A DNA stretch of 35,525 nucleotides, taken from a bacterium. Its GTDB lineage: Bacteria; Bacillota_I; Bacilli_A; RF39; UBA660. The DNA is taken from contig JAQXOT010000008.1 in NCBI GenBank assembly GCA_029099845.1, positions 1 to 35,525 of the forward strand, given 5' to 3'. This document shows, piece after piece, positions 1 through 9,089 of this stretch. Each line of letters opens with the position of its first letter. The stretch's first letter is position 1. Both the position numbers and the translations under genes were made by a program. Below the pieces are notes generated by a model. It did no database searches. It was not told the DNA's origin and saw nothing but the letters and a program-made list of their open reading frames with translations.

Positions 1-207
1 GGAAAAGTTGTAAAAGCAGTTATCGTTCGTAGTCGTCAAGGCGTTCGTCGTGAAGATGGAAGTTACATTAAGTTCGATGACAATGCTTGTGTTATCATTC
101 GTGATGACAAGAGTCCAGTAGGAACTCGTATCTTTGGACCAGTAGCAAGAGAACTTCGTGATAAAGATTACATGAAAATTGTTTCTTTAGCAAAAGAAGT
201 ACTATAA
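1..207 (+). CDS. rplN: 50S ribosomal protein L14 (3' part only)
   Basis: C-terminal 68 codons of uL14, a 50S protein at the subunit interface; the start lies outside the window. The reading frame opens at base 1 and ends in TAA. The tail contains the family pattern [10 protein letters not shown] followed by [12 protein letters not shown], which is characteristic of bacterial L14 C-termini. It is followed by rplX after a 13-base gap with a GAGGAGG site, as expected in the spc operon. Assignment rests on recognisable family sequence and gene order. Confidence 0.96.
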   Translation, partial: GKVVKAVIVRSRQGVRREDGSYIKFDDNACVIIRDDKSPVGTRIFGPVARELRDKDYMKIVSLAKEVL

Positions 208-220
208 GAGGAGGATAAAT

Positions 221-532
221 ATGAACTTTAAAGTAGGAGATGAAGTTGTAGTTATCACTGGTTCTGATAAAGGTAAAACAGGAAAAATCGTTAAAACATT
301 AAGAAACGAAAATAAAGTTATCGTTGAAGGTGTACATATGGTTAAGAAACATCAAAAACCAACTGGTACTGAAACAGGTGGAATTATTGAAGTTGCTGCA
401 CCAATCAATGCATCAAATGTTATGATAGTTGATCCTAAAACTAAAAAAAGAACTAGAATTGGACATACAACTGATGAAAAAACAGGTAAAAAAATAAGAA
501 TAGCAAAAAAATCAAACGAAAAAATTGATTAA
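221..532 (+). CDS. rplX: 50S ribosomal protein L24
   Basis: uL24 starts 50S assembly by binding 23S rRNA near the exit tunnel. The 103 residues begin with the KOW motif (about residues 5-32: [19 protein letters not shown]), and a basic tail follows. Length fits the family (about 100-105). The ATG is preceded by GAGGAGG at a good distance. It sits between rplN and rplE, its standard position. The C-terminal tail is slightly longer and more lysine-rich than in Bacillus, which is a common variation. Confidence 0.97.
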   Translation: MNFKVGDEVVVITGSDKGKTGKIVKTLRNENKVIVEGVHMVKKHQKPTGTETGGIIEVAAPINASNVMIVDPKTKKRTRIGHTTDEKTGKKIRIAKKSNEKID

Positions 533-549
533 TTGGAAGGAGGGTAATT

Positions 550-1089
550 ATGAACCGCCTAAAAGAGAAATACTTAAATGAAGTAGTTCCAAGTTTAAAA
601 GAAAAATATAATTATAAGTCAATAATGGAAGTTCCAAAATTAGAAAAAGTTGTTATTAATATGGGTGTTGGTGATGCAACTACAAATTCTAAATTATTAG
701 AAGCAGCAGTTCATGATTTAACATTAATTTCTGGACAAAAACCAGTAGTAACAAAAGCAAAAAAATCAATCGCTGGATTTAAAGTAAGAGAAGGTCAAGC
801 TATTGGTTGCAAAGTAACACTAAGAGGAGATAATATGTATAACTTTATTGATAAGTTAATCACTATCTCATTACCAGGTGTTAGAGATTTCCGTGGAGTT
901 AGTCCAAAAGCTTTCGATGGTAGAGGAAACTATACAATGGGAATTAAAGAACAATTAATTTTTCAAGAAATTAATTACGATGATGTAGTAAAAGTACGTG
1001 GAATGGATATCGTTTTCGTAACTACAGCACGCACAAATGAAGAATCATTCGACTTATTAAATGGACTTGGAATTCCTTTTAAAAAGTAA
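550..1089 (+). CDS. rplE: 50S ribosomal protein L5
   Basis: uL5 binds 5S rRNA and forms part of the central protuberance. The 179-residue length is exactly that of the bacterial family. Visible family signatures are [13 protein letters not shown] (about 29-41), [13 protein letters not shown] and [11 protein letters not shown] (about 113-123). A GGAGGG site precedes the ATG. The gene lies 17 bases after rplX and just before rpsN, as in other Bacillota. Confidence 0.98.
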   Translation: MNRLKEKYLNEVVPSLKEKYNYKSIMEVPKLEKVVINMGVGDATTNSKLLEAAVHDLTLISGQKPVVTKAKKSIAGFKVREGQAIGCKVTLRGDNMYNFIDKLITISLPGVRDFRGVSPKAFDGRGNYTMGIKEQLIFQEINYDDVVKVRGMDIVFVTTARTNEESFDLLNGLGIPFKK

Positions 1090-1105
1090 AAATGGGAGGA
1101 ATATT

Positions 1106-1291
1106 ATGGCAAAGAAAAGTATGATAGTAAAGGCTAATAGACCACAAAAATATAAAGTACGTGAATATACAAGATGTTCTCGTTGTGGTCGCCCACACGC
1201 AGTTATGAGTAAATTCGGAATCTGCCGTATTTGCTTCCGTGAATTAGCTTATAAAGGACAAATACCAGGAATTAAGAAATCAAGCTGGTAA
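1106..1291 (+). CDS. rpsN: 30S ribosomal protein S14, zinc-binding type
   Basis: uS14 of the short, zinc-ribbon type (rpsZ form), 61 residues, located in the 30S head. Four cysteines at 24, 27, 40 and 43 (CxxC-x12-CxxC) make the zinc site, so this is the zinc-dependent C+ form. I chose ATG 1106 because GGGAGGA lies directly upstream and the protein then has the standard length. The frame extends upstream into rplE without a better start. Sole S14 gene in the window. Confidence 0.97.
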   Translation: MAKKSMIVKANRPQKYKVREYTRCSRCGRPHAVMSKFGICRICFRELAYKGQIPGIKKSSW

Positions 1292-1310
1292 TTGGAAAGG
1301 AGGAGTTTAA

Positions 1311-1712
1311 ATGGCAGTAGTAACAGATACAATTGCAGATATGTTAACACGTATTCGCAACGCTAACCAAATGCGTTATGAAGAAGTACAAGTTCCTGCT
1401 TCTAATATTAAAACAGAAATTGCAAGAATTCTAAAAGAAGAAGGATTTATTAAAGATTATAAAGTAGTTAAAGATGATGCTCAAGGAACAATTGTTTTAA
1501 CTTTAAAATACACAGCTAAAAAAGAAAGAGTTATCACTGGACTAAAAAGAATTTCTAAACCTGGACTTCGCGTATATGCGAAAAATGACGAAGTACCAAA
1601 AGTACTTAATGGATTAGGAATTGCTATTATTTCTACATCAAAAGGAATAATGACAGATAAAGAAGCTCGTAAACAAAATATAGGTGGGGAAGTTTTAGCT
1701 TATATTTGGTAA
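1311..1712 (+). CDS. rpsH: 30S ribosomal protein S8
   Basis: uS8 binds the central domain of 16S rRNA and in many bacteria also represses the spc operon. The 133 residues begin with the usual [14 protein letters not shown] block and end with the conserved [19 protein letters not shown] tail. AAAGGAGGAG lies just before the ATG. Directly downstream is a 70-base gap with a small tetraloop hairpin, longer than the other gaps in this operon. Confidence 0.98.
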   Translation: MAVVTDTIADMLTRIRNANQMRYEEVQVPASNIKTEIARILKEEGFIKDYKVVKDDAQGTIVLTLKYTAKKERVITGLKRISKPGLRVYAKNDEVPKVLNGLGIAIISTSKGIMTDKEARKQNIGGEVLAYIW

Positions 1713-1736
1713 TTAAAGACAAAGATAGTTTGAAAC

Positions 1737-1750
1737 CCATGGCAACATGG
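1737..1750 (+). other. GNRA-tetraloop hairpin between rpsH and rplF
   Basis: Bases 1737-1741 (CCATG) pair with 1746-1750 (CATGG) around a GCAA tetraloop, the GNRA type that stabilises RNA hairpins. It sits in the longest non-coding gap of the spc block (70 bases) upstream of the rplF ribosome-binding site. There is no U-run after it, so it is not a terminator. A processing site or protein-binding hairpin is possible, but this is inference. Confidence 0.4.
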
Positions 1751-1782
1751 TAAATATAAAATGAGATATAGGAGGTGTCAAT

Positions 1783-2313
1783 ATGAGCCGTATAGGAAAT
1801 CGTATAATTACAGTTCCAGAAGGAGTTACCGTTGAAAATGTTAATAATATTGTAACTGTAAAAGGGCCAAAAGGAACTTTAACACAACCAATGTTAAAAG
1901 ACATTACAATGAAACAAGAAGGAAATGAAATTACTTTAGAACGTTTAAACGAAAATGCCAAAGCAATGCATGGAACTATGAATGCTTTAATCAATAACAT
2001 GATTACTGGTGTTACAAACGGTTATGAGAAAGCACTAGAAATTATTGGTGTTGGATACCGTTTTAATGTTCAAGGAAATAAACTAGTAATAAGTGCTGGT
2101 TACTCACATCCAGTTGAAATGAAAGTACCAGAAGGATTAACAGTAGAAGCTAACGGAAATACAGAAATTACAATTAAGGGTATTGATAAAGTATTAGTTG
2201 GAGAATTTGCTGCAAACGTTAGGAAAGTAAGACAACCTGAACCATATAAAGGTAAAGGAATCCGTTATAAAGATGAACATGTTAGTCGTAAAGAAGGAAA
2301 GAAAGCTGCTTAA
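1783..2313 (+). CDS. rplF: 50S ribosomal protein L6
   Basis: uL6 lies near the factor-binding site of the 50S subunit. The 176 residues start MSRIGNRIITVPEGV and end with the diagnostic PEPYKGKGIRYKDEHV and RKEGKKA pattern. Length and two-repeat architecture fit the family. AGGAGGTG precedes the ATG. It follows the hairpin-containing gap after rpsH and precedes rplR by 22 bases. Confidence 0.98.
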   Translation: MSRIGNRIITVPEGVTVENVNNIVTVKGPKGTLTQPMLKDITMKQEGNEITLERLNENAKAMHGTMNALINNMITGVTNGYEKALEIIGVGYRFNVQGNKLVISAGYSHPVEMKVPEGLTVEANGNTEITIKGIDKVLVGEFAANVRKVRQPEPYKGKGIRYKDEHVSRKEGKKAA

Positions 2314-2335
2314 TTAGTAGGAAGGAGAAATTAAA

Positions 2336-2698
2336 ATGATAAAAAAAGAATCACGTAATAGTATGCGTCTTACTCGTCATGAGAGAATTCGTAAAACAAT
2401 CATGGGAACAAGCGCAGTACCAAGATTATGCGTATTCCGTTCAAATACAGGAATTTATGCACAAATCATTGATGATGAAACTAAAACTACTCTTGTATCT
2501 GCTTCCTCATTAGATAAAGATCTAAAAATTGAAAACGGAAGTAATGTTGAAGCAGCTAAAGTTGTTGGAAAAGCAATCGCTGAAAAAGCAACAAAAGCAA
2601 AAATTACAAAAGTGGTATTTGATAGAGGAGGCTACCTTTATCATGGACGTGTAAAAGCTTTAGCAGAAGCAGCACGTGAAAATGGATTAGAATTCTAA
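2336..2698 (+). CDS. rplR: 50S ribosomal protein L18
   Basis: uL18 joins L5 in binding 5S rRNA. The 120 residues contain [17 protein letters not shown] and the conserved C-terminal [20 protein letters not shown]. The N-terminus is basic ([18 protein letters not shown]), as usual for rRNA contact. GGAAGGAG precedes the ATG. The stop is followed by rpsE after 12 bases carrying AGGAGGG. Confidence 0.98.
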   Translation: MIKKESRNSMRLTRHERIRKTIMGTSAVPRLCVFRSNTGIYAQIIDDETKTTLVSASSLDKDLKIENGSNVEAAKVVGKAIAEKATKAKITKVVFDRGGYLYHGRVKALAEAARENGLEF

Positions 2699-2710
2699 TA
2701 GGAGGGTATT

Positions 2711-3220
2711 ATGCAAAAGAAAACTCATGAACCTAAAGAGAAACTTTTAGAAGAATTAGTAATTGACGTAAAAAGCGTTGTTAAAGTTAACAAAGGTGGA
2801 CGCCAAAGAAGATATTCTGCTATAGTTGTAGTAGGTGACCGTAAAGGTAAAGTTGGATTAGGTATTGGAAAAGCTAATGAAGTACCTGATGCAATAAAGA
2901 AAGCAATTCAAGATGCAAACAAAAAATTAATCACAATACCTCTAATTGATGGAAGAACAGTTGCACATGAAGCAATAGGAACTGCTGGAGCTGCAAGAGT
3001 TATTATTAAACCAGCACCAGCTGGTACTGGTATCATTGCTGGTGGTTCTGTTCGTGCTATCTTAGAATTAGCAGGAATTCGTGATGTTGTCTCTAAATCA
3101 CTAGGAGCAAGAACAAAATTAAATATGGCCACAGCTGCATTAAACGCATTGAAGTCTATTAAGACTCCAGAAGAAGTTGCAGCACTTCGTGGAAAAACAG
3201 TAGAGGAGATATTAGGATAA
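2711..3220 (+). CDS. rpsE: 30S ribosomal protein S5
   Basis: uS5 acts in decoding fidelity and mRNA unwinding at the ribosome entry site. The 169 residues have the double-stranded RNA-binding-like N-domain ([20 protein letters not shown]) and the conserved [19 protein letters not shown] segment. Its TAA overlaps the ATG of rplO (TAATG). In most Bacillota rpmD (L30) would come next. Here rplO follows immediately, so L30 is absent from the operon. Confidence 0.98.
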   Translation: MQKKTHEPKEKLLEELVIDVKSVVKVNKGGRQRRYSAIVVVGDRKGKVGLGIGKANEVPDAIKKAIQDANKKLITIPLIDGRTVAHEAIGTAGAARVIIKPAPAGTGIIAGGSVRAILELAGIRDVVSKSLGARTKLNMATAALNALKSIKTPEEVAALRGKTVEEILG

Positions 3221-3663
3221 TGAAATTACATGAATTAGAAAAAAATATCGGTGCTACTCATGCTAAAAAACGTGTAGGTCGTGGATCTGGTAGTGGTCTT
3301 GGAAAAACAAGTGGTCGCGGTCAAAAAGGACAAAAAGCACGTAGTGGTGGTAGTATCAATCCAGTATTTGAAGGTGGACAATTACCACTATATAGAAGAC
3401 TTCCAAAAAGAGGATTTACTAATGGAAAGTTTAAAACAAGATATGCTGTTATCAATCTAGCAGATTTAAATAGATTTGAAGATGGAACAGTAGTAACACC
3501 AGCTTTATTAAAAGAAACTGGTTTAATTAAAAATCAATTAGATGGAATTAAAGTATTAAGCAATGGTAAATTAGAAAAGAAGCTTACAATTCAAGCTCAT
3601 AAATTTTCAACTACAGCTTTAGAAAAGATCAAAGAGTCAGGAAGTAAAGCTGAGGTGATCTAA
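3220..3663 (+). CDS. rplO: 50S ribosomal protein L15
   Basis: uL15 is a late-assembling 50S protein. The glycine- and arginine-rich N-terminus ([20 protein letters not shown], residues about 17-36) and the [16 protein letters not shown] block are diagnostic. The 147 residues match the family. It starts inside the rpsE stop (TAATG), so translation is probably coupled. The end carries the GAGGTGA site used by secY, one base before the secY start. Confidence 0.98.
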   Translation: MKLHELEKNIGATHAKKRVGRGSGSGLGKTSGRGQKGQKARSGGSINPVFEGGQLPLYRRLPKRGFTNGKFKTRYAVINLADLNRFEDGTVVTPALLKETGLIKNQLDGIKVLSNGKLEKKLTIQAHKFSTTALEKIKESGSKAEVI

Positions 3664-3664
3664 T

Positions 3665-4939
3665 ATGTTTAGTACTATGAAGCAATTGTTTACTCCAGGA
3701 AATAAAGACTTAAGAAAAAGAATATATTTTACCCTTGGAGCATTAATAATCTTCATATTAGGTACCTCAATTAGAGTTCCAGGTACCAAAGAACTAACCA
3801 GTAATTTAGGATTCCTAGAACTAATAAATGCTATGGGTGGAGGAGCTTTAAAAAACTTCTCAATCTTTGCACTAGGAGTCACACCTTATATTACTGCTTC
3901 AATTATTGTCCAATTATTGCAAATGGACATAATTCCTTATTTTGCAGAATTAAGTAAACAGGGACCAACAGGTCGACAAAAGTTAAATCAAATAACAAGA
4001 TATATGGGAATTTTCTTCTCATTTATTGAAGGTTATGCCTTTGCTTTTGCCTTTATAGGTAAAACAGGAACCCCAATGCAATACTTGTATATATCAACAG
4101 TATTAACTGCTGGAACAGCCTTTTTGCTATGGCTTGGGGATCAAATTACTCAAAAAGGAATTGGAAATGGTATTAGTTTAATAATTATGGCTGGAATTAT
4201 TTCCACACTTCCACAAATGTTTATTGATGCTTTCACAAGCTTAATTACATTTAGTGGTACTGCACAAGTTATAACATTAGGAATAATAAAATTTGCTTTA
4301 TTTGTAATTTTATACTTTGCAATTGTCATTGGAGTAGTGTTCGTTCAAGAAGCTGAACGACGCATTCCAATTCAATATGCTAATAAATCAACAAGTGCAT
4401 TCGGAAGCGCCGCTCAAAGCTTTATGCCTATAAAGATTAATTCTGCCGGTGTAATACCAGTAATATTTGCATCTAGTTTATTATCAATACCAAGTATAAT
4501 AGCTCAAGTAATAAAAAAAGAAAGCTTTACATTATTTGTTCAAAAATACTTAACATATACAACTCCAGTTGGCTTCTTAATATATGTTATATTCATTTTC
4601 TTATTTGCATATTTCTACACTTTTATTCAATTAAAGCCAGATGAATTTGCAAAAAATCTACAAGAAAATGGTGGATATATTCCCGGAATTAGACCTGGAG
4701 AAGAAACCAAAAAACATATAAGTAGGATATTATCAAGACTAACAGTTTTAGGAGCTACATTCTTAGTAATTATTGCTGGGCTACCAATTTTATTCTCAAA
4801 TTTAACAAGCTTGCCTACATCAGTATCAATTGGTGGAACAGGATTATTAATTGTAGTAGGTGTTGCATTAGAAACATATAAACAATTAGAAAGTAGCTTA
4901 TTAACGAGAAGTTATAAAAGAGGATATAGTAGAAGGTAA
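3665..4939 (+). CDS. secY: Preprotein translocase channel subunit SecY
   Basis: SecY is the protein-conducting channel of the Sec translocase in the membrane. The 424 residues show about ten hydrophobic segments, the plug-region pattern and GVTPYITASIIVQLLQ (about 76-91), plus the cytosolic loop LKPDEFAKNLQENGGYIPGI typical of the family. Length is normal for Bacillota (about 420-435). The start is one base after the rplO stop, with GAGGTGATC inside rplO. SecE and SecG are not in the window. Confidence 0.98.
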   Translation: MFSTMKQLFTPGNKDLRKRIYFTLGALIIFILGTSIRVPGTKELTSNLGFLELINAMGGGALKNFSIFALGVTPYITASIIVQLLQMDIIPYFAELSKQGPTGRQKLNQITRYMGIFFSFIEGYAFAFAFIGKTGTPMQYLYISTVLTAGTAFLLWLGDQITQKGIGNGISLIIMAGIISTLPQMFIDAFTSLITFSGTAQVITLGIIKFALFVILYFAIVIGVVFVQEAERRIPIQYANKSTSAFGSAAQSFMPIKINSAGVIPVIFASSLLSIPSIIAQVIKKESFTLFVQKYLTYTTPVGFLIYVIFIFLFAYFYTFIQLKPDEFAKNLQENGGYIPGIRPGEETKKHISRILSRLTVLGATFLVIIAGLPILFSNLTSLPTSVSIGGTGLLIVVGVALETYKQLESSLLTRSYKRGYSRR

Positions 4940-4942
4940 TAT

Positions 4943-5599
4943 ATGAAAAATATTATGTTTATCGCACCACCCGCTGCTGGAAAAGGTACTCAAGCGGAAC
5001 TAGTTGTTCAAAAATATCATATTCCCCATATTTCAACAGGTGATATATTAAGAGATATCTCCAAGGAAGAAAGTGAAATAGGGCATTATGTATTTGAAAC
5101 ACTATCAAGTGGTCGATTAGTAAAAGATGAAATTACATACCAATTAATTGAGGAACGCCTAAAAAAAGAAGACTGCCAACATGGTTTTATAATTGATGGT
5201 TTTCCAAGAACTCTTACTCAAGCAATAGAGTTTGATGGAATATTAAATAAATTAGGTTACACAATTGATAATGTAATATATATTAACATAAATGAAAAAA
5301 CATTAGAAAAAAGGATTACAGGAAGAAGAATTTGTGAAAACTGCAAAGCAATCTATAATATAAATGAGCCAAGTAGTACTCCACAAGTTGAATCAACCTG
5401 TGATATCTGTGGTGGCAAGTTATATCAGCGAAATGATGACAATCTTTCCTCATTTCAAACTAGATATAAAATGTATCAAGAAAAAACAGAACCAATATTA
5501 GAACACTACAGAAATCAAAACGTATTATATGAAGTAAACGGTGATGATACCGTTGAAAATGTATTCAAAGCTATAGACGAAATTATTAGTCAAAATTAA
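4943..5599 (+). CDS. adk: Adenylate kinase (zinc LID type)
   Basis: Adenylate kinase interconverts ATP plus AMP with 2 ADP. The 218 residues include the NMP-binding ISTGDILRD, DGFPRT, and a LID domain with four cysteines (CENC near 130 and CDIC near 152), which is the zinc-stabilised Gram-positive form. The P-loop reads APPAAGKGTQ. The usual first and fourth glycines (GxPGxGKGT) are alanine and proline, while the catalytic GKGT is intact. This change is notable but probably tolerated. It lies 3 bases after secY, in the standard place. Confidence 0.96.
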   Translation: MKNIMFIAPPAAGKGTQAELVVQKYHIPHISTGDILRDISKEESEIGHYVFETLSSGRLVKDEITYQLIEERLKKEDCQHGFIIDGFPRTLTQAIEFDGILNKLGYTIDNVIYININEKTLEKRITGRRICENCKAIYNINEPSSTPQVESTCDICGGKLYQRNDDNLSSFQTRYKMYQEKTEPILEHYRNQNVLYEVNGDDTVENVFKAIDEIISQN

Positions 5600-5612
5600 T
5601 GGAGATGATAGA

Positions 5613-6359
5613 ATGATTACAATAAAAAGTAAAAGAGAGATTGAACTCCTAACAATTGCTGGTAATATTGTCTATAAAACACACAAGTATCTATTACCAT
5701 ATATAAAAGAAGGTATCAAAACAAATGAGTTGGATAAGTTAGCTGAGGACTTCATTAGAAGTCAAGGAGCTACACCTTCTTTTAAAGGATACGAAGGATT
5801 CCCAACTGCACTATGTATAAGTGTCAATTCTGAAGTTGTCCATGGCTTTCCTAGCAACAGAGTATTAAAAAATGGAGATATAGTCTCAATTGATATTGGA
5901 GCTTGTTATAAAGGATACCATGGTGATTCAGCTTGGACATATGCTGTCGGAGAAATTTCCGATGATAAAAAATATTTATTAGAGCACACCGAAAAATCCC
6001 TATTTATTGGTCTAGAACAAGTAAAGCCAGGAAATAGAGTTGGAGATATTGGTTATGCCATAGAAACATATGCAAAAGAACATAAATTGGGAGTTATCAA
6101 AGAACTTTGTGGCCATGGAGTTGGTACTGATGTCCATGAAGATCCAGAAGTTCCTAATTATGGTCTTAAAAATACAGGGCCTCGTTTAAAAGAAGGAATG
6201 GTAATAGCAGTAGAACCAATGTTAACATTGGGAAGTCCGAGAATCTATGTTCATGATAATAATTGGACAGTAGATACTGAGGATGGTCGTCCATCAGCCC
6301 ACTTTGAACATACAGTTGTAGTAACTGCCGATGGATATAAAATCTTGACAGGAGAGTGA
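5613..6359 (+). CDS. map: Methionine aminopeptidase, type I
   Basis: Removes the N-terminal methionine from nascent proteins. The 248 residues show the pita-bread metallopeptidase ligands: [12 protein letters not shown] (two Asp), [12 protein letters not shown] (His), VEPML (Glu) and the final FEHTVVV (Glu). VVHGFP carries the conserved substrate histidine. The gene ends in TGA, which shows TGA is a stop codon in this genome. It lies 13 bases after adk and 4 bases before infA, so it is co-transcribed. Confidence 0.98.
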   Translation: MITIKSKREIELLTIAGNIVYKTHKYLLPYIKEGIKTNELDKLAEDFIRSQGATPSFKGYEGFPTALCISVNSEVVHGFPSNRVLKNGDIVSIDIGACYKGYHGDSAWTYAVGEISDDKKYLLEHTEKSLFIGLEQVKPGNRVGDIGYAIETYAKEHKLGVIKELCGHGVGTDVHEDPEVPNYGLKNTGPRLKEGMVIAVEPMLTLGSPRIYVHDNNWTVDTEDGRPSAHFEHTVVVTADGYKILTGE

Positions 6360-6363
6360 AAAG

Positions 6364-6579
6364 ATGGCTAAGGAAGATACAATCGAAATAGAAGGTAAAG
6401 TTCTTGAAATAATCCCAGGTGGGAAATTCAAAGTTCAACTAGAAAATGGACACATTGTGGAAGCTCACGTTTCTGGTAAAATACGAATGAACTATATTCG
6501 CATCTTAGCAGGAGATACCGTAATGATAGAACTATCGCCTTATGACTTAACACGTGGGCGTATTACCTATCGTAAATAA
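6364..6579 (+). CDS. infA: Translation initiation factor IF-1
   Basis: IF-1 occupies the A site of the 30S subunit during initiation. The 71 residues form a single S1/OB fold with the hallmark [21 protein letters not shown] and [11 protein letters not shown] blocks and end [11 protein letters not shown]. Length is standard (72 in most bacteria). It follows map by four bases. No ylxX-type KOW gene lies between them, unlike in Bacillus. Confidence 0.98.
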   Translation: MAKEDTIEIEGKVLEIIPGGKFKVQLENGHIVEAHVSGKIRMNYIRILAGDTVMIELSPYDLTRGRITYRK

Positions 6580-6593
6580 TAGGAGGGATATTA

Positions 6594-6707
6594 ATGAAAG
6601 TAAAAGCATCAGTAAAACCAATGTGTGAAAAATGTAAAGTTGTTAAACGCAAAGGTAAAATAAGAATTATTTGTGAAAATCCAAAACACAAACAAGTTCA
6701 AGGATAG
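6594..6707 (+). CDS. rpmJ: 50S ribosomal protein L36, zinc-binding type
   Basis: bL36, 37 residues, is a short zinc-ribbon protein of the 50S subunit. Cys11, Cys14, Cys27 and His32 form the metal site (the C+ form). TAGGAGGG lies before the ATG. The translation starts [14 protein letters not shown] and ends KHKQVQG, as in the family. It lies between infA and rpsM, its standard position. Confidence 0.97.
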   Translation: MKVKASVKPMCEKCKVVKRKGKIRIICENPKHKQVQG

Positions 6708-6725
6708 TTATTAGGAGGAAATTAA

Positions 6726-7094
6726 ATGGCACGTATTAAAGGTGTAGACATTCCAAATGACAAGCATATATGTATTTCATTAACATACATTTATGGAATT
6801 GGAAGAAGTCTAGCAAAACAAATTCTAAAAGAAGTAAATATTGATCCAACAACAAAGACAAAAGATCTATCTCAAGATGATTTAGTTAAAATTCGTGATG
6901 AAATTAACAAACATTTAACTGAAGGTGACTTACGTCGTGAAGTTAGTATGAATATTAAAACAAAAATGGAAATTAATTCATACCAAGGAAGCCGTCACAA
7001 AAAAGGATTACCTGTAAGAGGACAAAGAACTAATCGTAATGCTCGTACTCGTAAGGGTAAAGGAAAAGTTGTAGCAAATAAGAAGAAAGTTTAG
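6726..7094 (+). CDS. rpsM: 30S ribosomal protein S13
   Basis: uS13 sits in the 30S head and contacts the P-site tRNA and the 50S subunit. The 122 residues begin [15 protein letters not shown] and have the helix-two-turn-helix [15 protein letters not shown]. The basic tail [18 protein letters not shown] is diagnostic. AGGAGG precedes the ATG. Length is normal (121 in Bacillus). Confidence 0.98.
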   Translation: MARIKGVDIPNDKHICISLTYIYGIGRSLAKQILKEVNIDPTTKTKDLSQDDLVKIRDEINKHLTEGDLRREVSMNIKTKMEINSYQGSRHKKGLPVRGQRTNRNARTRKGKGKVVANKKKV

Positions 7095-7132
7095 TTAGAA
7101 ACGATTTAAAATAAAAAAAGGAGGTAAGACTT

Positions 7133-7516
7133 ATGGCTTATAAGACTAGAAAGAAGAAAGTTAAGAAGAATGTACCAGAAGGAATAGCTCATATTCATTC
7201 AACATTTAATAATACAATAACAACAATTACTGACAAAGACGGTAATGTAATTAGCTGGGCATCATCAGGTGCTATCGGTTTTAAAGGAAGTAAAAAATCA
7301 ACTCCATTTGCTGCTGGAATGGCTGCAGAAGCAGCTGGTAAAGTAGCATTTGATATGGGAATGCGTAAACTTGAAGTTCGCGTTAAAGGTTTAGGACCAG
7401 GACGTGAAACAGCAATTCGTTCATTACAAACAGCTGGACTAGAAGTAACAGCAATATCAGACGTTACACCAATACCACATAATGGCTGTCGTCCACCAAA
7501 ACGTCCACGTGGATAG
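7133..7516 (+). CDS. rpsK: 30S ribosomal protein S11
   Basis: uS11 forms part of the 30S platform near the mRNA exit. The 127 residues show the basic N-terminus, [10 protein letters not shown], and the invariant end [21 protein letters not shown] precedes the ATG. It stands between rpsM and rpoA, as in the alpha operon. Confidence 0.98.
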   Translation: MAYKTRKKKVKKNVPEGIAHIHSTFNNTITTITDKDGNVISWASSGAIGFKGSKKSTPFAAGMAAEAAGKVAFDMGMRKLEVRVKGLGPGRETAIRSLQTAGLEVTAISDVTPIPHNGCRPPKRPRG

Positions 7517-7564
7517 TAAAAAAAGGATAAGTTAAGTGGCAAAAAACAAAGGGAGGTTAGTTTC

Positions 7565-8515
7565 ATGTTACAATTTGAAAAACCAATTTATAAAATAACA
7601 GATTCTGTAGAGAGTAATTTTTATGGAAGATTTGAATTAGAACCATTGGAAAGAGGATTTGGTACTACAATCGGAAACGCATTAAGAAGAGTAATGTTAT
7701 CATCTCTTCCTGGAAGTGCAATTAGTAGTATTAAAATTGATGGTGTTCTTCATGAATTTCAAACTATTGACGGAGTATATGAAGATGTTACAACAATCAT
7801 TTTAAATTTAAAGGGAGTAGTATTTAAAAATTATTCAAATGAACCAAAAGTAGTTCGTATAAATGCAACTAAAGAAGGAGAAATAACTGCTGGAGACATT
7901 GAACACGATGCTGACATTGAAGTAATTAACAAAGACAAAGTAATTGCAACTTTATCTAAAGGTGCAAGTTTAAATATGGAAATGACTGTTACAAACGGTC
8001 GTGGTTATGTTAAAAGTGAAGAAAATAAAAAAATATATGATATCAAAAAAGCCGGCGTTATAGCCATTGATTCATTATATTCTCCTATAGAAAGAGTTTC
8101 TTATGAAGTTGGAAACGCCCGTGTTGGACAAGATGAAAGTTACGATAAATTAATCTTGGACGTATGGACAAATGGTTCTATCAAGCCAGAAGAAGCAATT
8201 GCTTTAGCTTCTAGAATTTTAATTGAACATTTCACTATTCTAACAGATTTATCAGCAATCGCTGATGTAAGTGGAATGATGATTGAAAAAACTGAAGATC
8301 CAAAAGTAAAAGCTTTAGAAACATCAATAGAAGATTTAGATTTCTCTGTAAGAGCATACAATTGCTTGAAAAGAGCAGGAATTCACACTTTACAAGATCT
8401 TGTTAACAAAAGTGAATCTGATATGATGAAAATACGTAATTTAGGTAAAAAATCTTTAAAAGAAGTTTTAGACAAAATAAGAGATATGGGCCTAATACTA
8501 CGTGATGATGACTAA
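7565..8515 (+). CDS. rpoA: RNA polymerase alpha subunit
   Basis: RpoA nucleates assembly of RNA polymerase and binds upstream promoter DNA and regulators. The 316 residues have the N-terminal dimerisation domain (about 1-230, with [21 protein letters not shown]) and the C-terminal domain (about 250-316). The latter contains the helix-hairpin-helix pattern [11 protein letters not shown]. Length matches Bacillus (314). The site is GGGAGGTT. The upstream gap of 48 bases is A-rich and has no terminator. Confidence 0.98.
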   Translation: MLQFEKPIYKITDSVESNFYGRFELEPLERGFGTTIGNALRRVMLSSLPGSAISSIKIDGVLHEFQTIDGVYEDVTTIILNLKGVVFKNYSNEPKVVRINATKEGEITAGDIEHDADIEVINKDKVIATLSKGASLNMEMTVTNGRGYVKSEENKKIYDIKKAGVIAIDSLYSPIERVSYEVGNARVGQDESYDKLILDVWTNGSIKPEEAIALASRILIEHFTILTDLSAIADVSGMMIEKTEDPKVKALETSIEDLDFSVRAYNCLKRAGIHTLQDLVNKSESDMMKIRNLGKKSLKEVLDKIRDMGLILRDDD

Positions 8516-8535
8516 AATATAAGGAGGAATTAACT

Positions 8536-8934
8536 ATGGCATATAGAAAATTAGGAAGAGATAACAAACATAGAAGAAGTATGTTAGCTACTATGACTAA
8601 ACAAGTAATTTTAAATGAATCAATTACTACAACCGAAACTAGAGCCAAAGAAGTACGTAAGTTCGTTGACAAAATGATTACTTATGGAAAAAAAGGTGAT
8701 TTAGTAGCTCGTCGTAAGGCTTTAGCTTTTTTACACAATGATAAAGAAGTTACAGATAAAATCTTCAATGATTTAGCAAAACGCTATGAAAATCGTAATG
8801 GTGGTTATACTCAAATTTTGAAATTAGCAGAAAGACGTGGAGATAATTCTTTAATGGTTATTCTAAAATTAGTTGAAGAAACTAAACCAGTAGAAGAAAA
8901 ACCAGCTAAGAAAGCAAAAAAATCAGAAAAATAA
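8536..8934 (+). CDS. rplQ: 50S ribosomal protein L17
   Basis: bL17 lies on the solvent side of the 50S subunit. The 132 residues start [20 protein letters not shown], the family signature, and contain [18 protein letters not shown] lysine-rich tail extends the protein beyond the 120-residue Bacillus form. AAGGAGGA precedes the ATG. It ends the operon, since an intrinsic terminator starts at its stop codon. Confidence 0.98.
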   Translation: MAYRKLGRDNKHRRSMLATMTKQVILNESITTTETRAKEVRKFVDKMITYGKKGDLVARRKALAFLHNDKEVTDKIFNDLAKRYENRNGGYTQILKLAERRGDNSLMVILKLVEETKPVEEKPAKKAKKSEK

Positions 8935-8960
8935 AGAGCAGGAAACTGTCTCTTTTTTTT
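8934..8960 (+). terminator. Terminator of the ribosomal/rpoA operon
   Basis: AAGAG plus CAG (8934-8941) pair with CTG plus CTCTT (8946-8954) around a GAAA loop, with one bulged T at 8949, followed by a run of T to 8960. It begins at the last base of the rplQ stop codon. This separates the ribosomal operon from the unrelated genes that follow. Confidence 0.85.
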
Positions 8961-9005
8961 AATATAAAGATCAAGAAAATATATTATAATACCAACCCCT
9001 AAGTA

Positions 9006-9034
9006 TTGACGAATCATTTTCTTTCATTTAGAAT
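9006..9034 (+). promoter_or_regulatory. Sigma-A type promoter before the unknown gene at 9090
   Basis: TTGACG (9006-9011) and TAGAAT (9029-9034) are separated by exactly 17 bases, each one mismatch from consensus. Transcription would start near 9041, upstream of ATG 9090. The presence of a promoter here argues against the longer open frame that begins at 9006. Confidence 0.7.
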
Positions 9035-9089
9035 AATAAGTAGTAAGCAACCTATATTGACTTATTGTGATATTAATATGAGGTGTATT

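Noticed and set aside
1713-2000. Minus-strand open frame opposite rplF
   Set aside because: It lies opposite a well-supported ribosomal gene, has no ribosome-binding site, and its hydrophobic composition follows from reading AT-rich code backwards. The same applies to the other antisense frames in the window, such as 7195-7566 and 31792-32081.
9006-9089. Longer N-terminus of the 176-residue gene starting at 9006
   Set aside because: A complete promoter (9006-9034) covers this stretch, and a ribosome-binding site is found only before ATG 9090.
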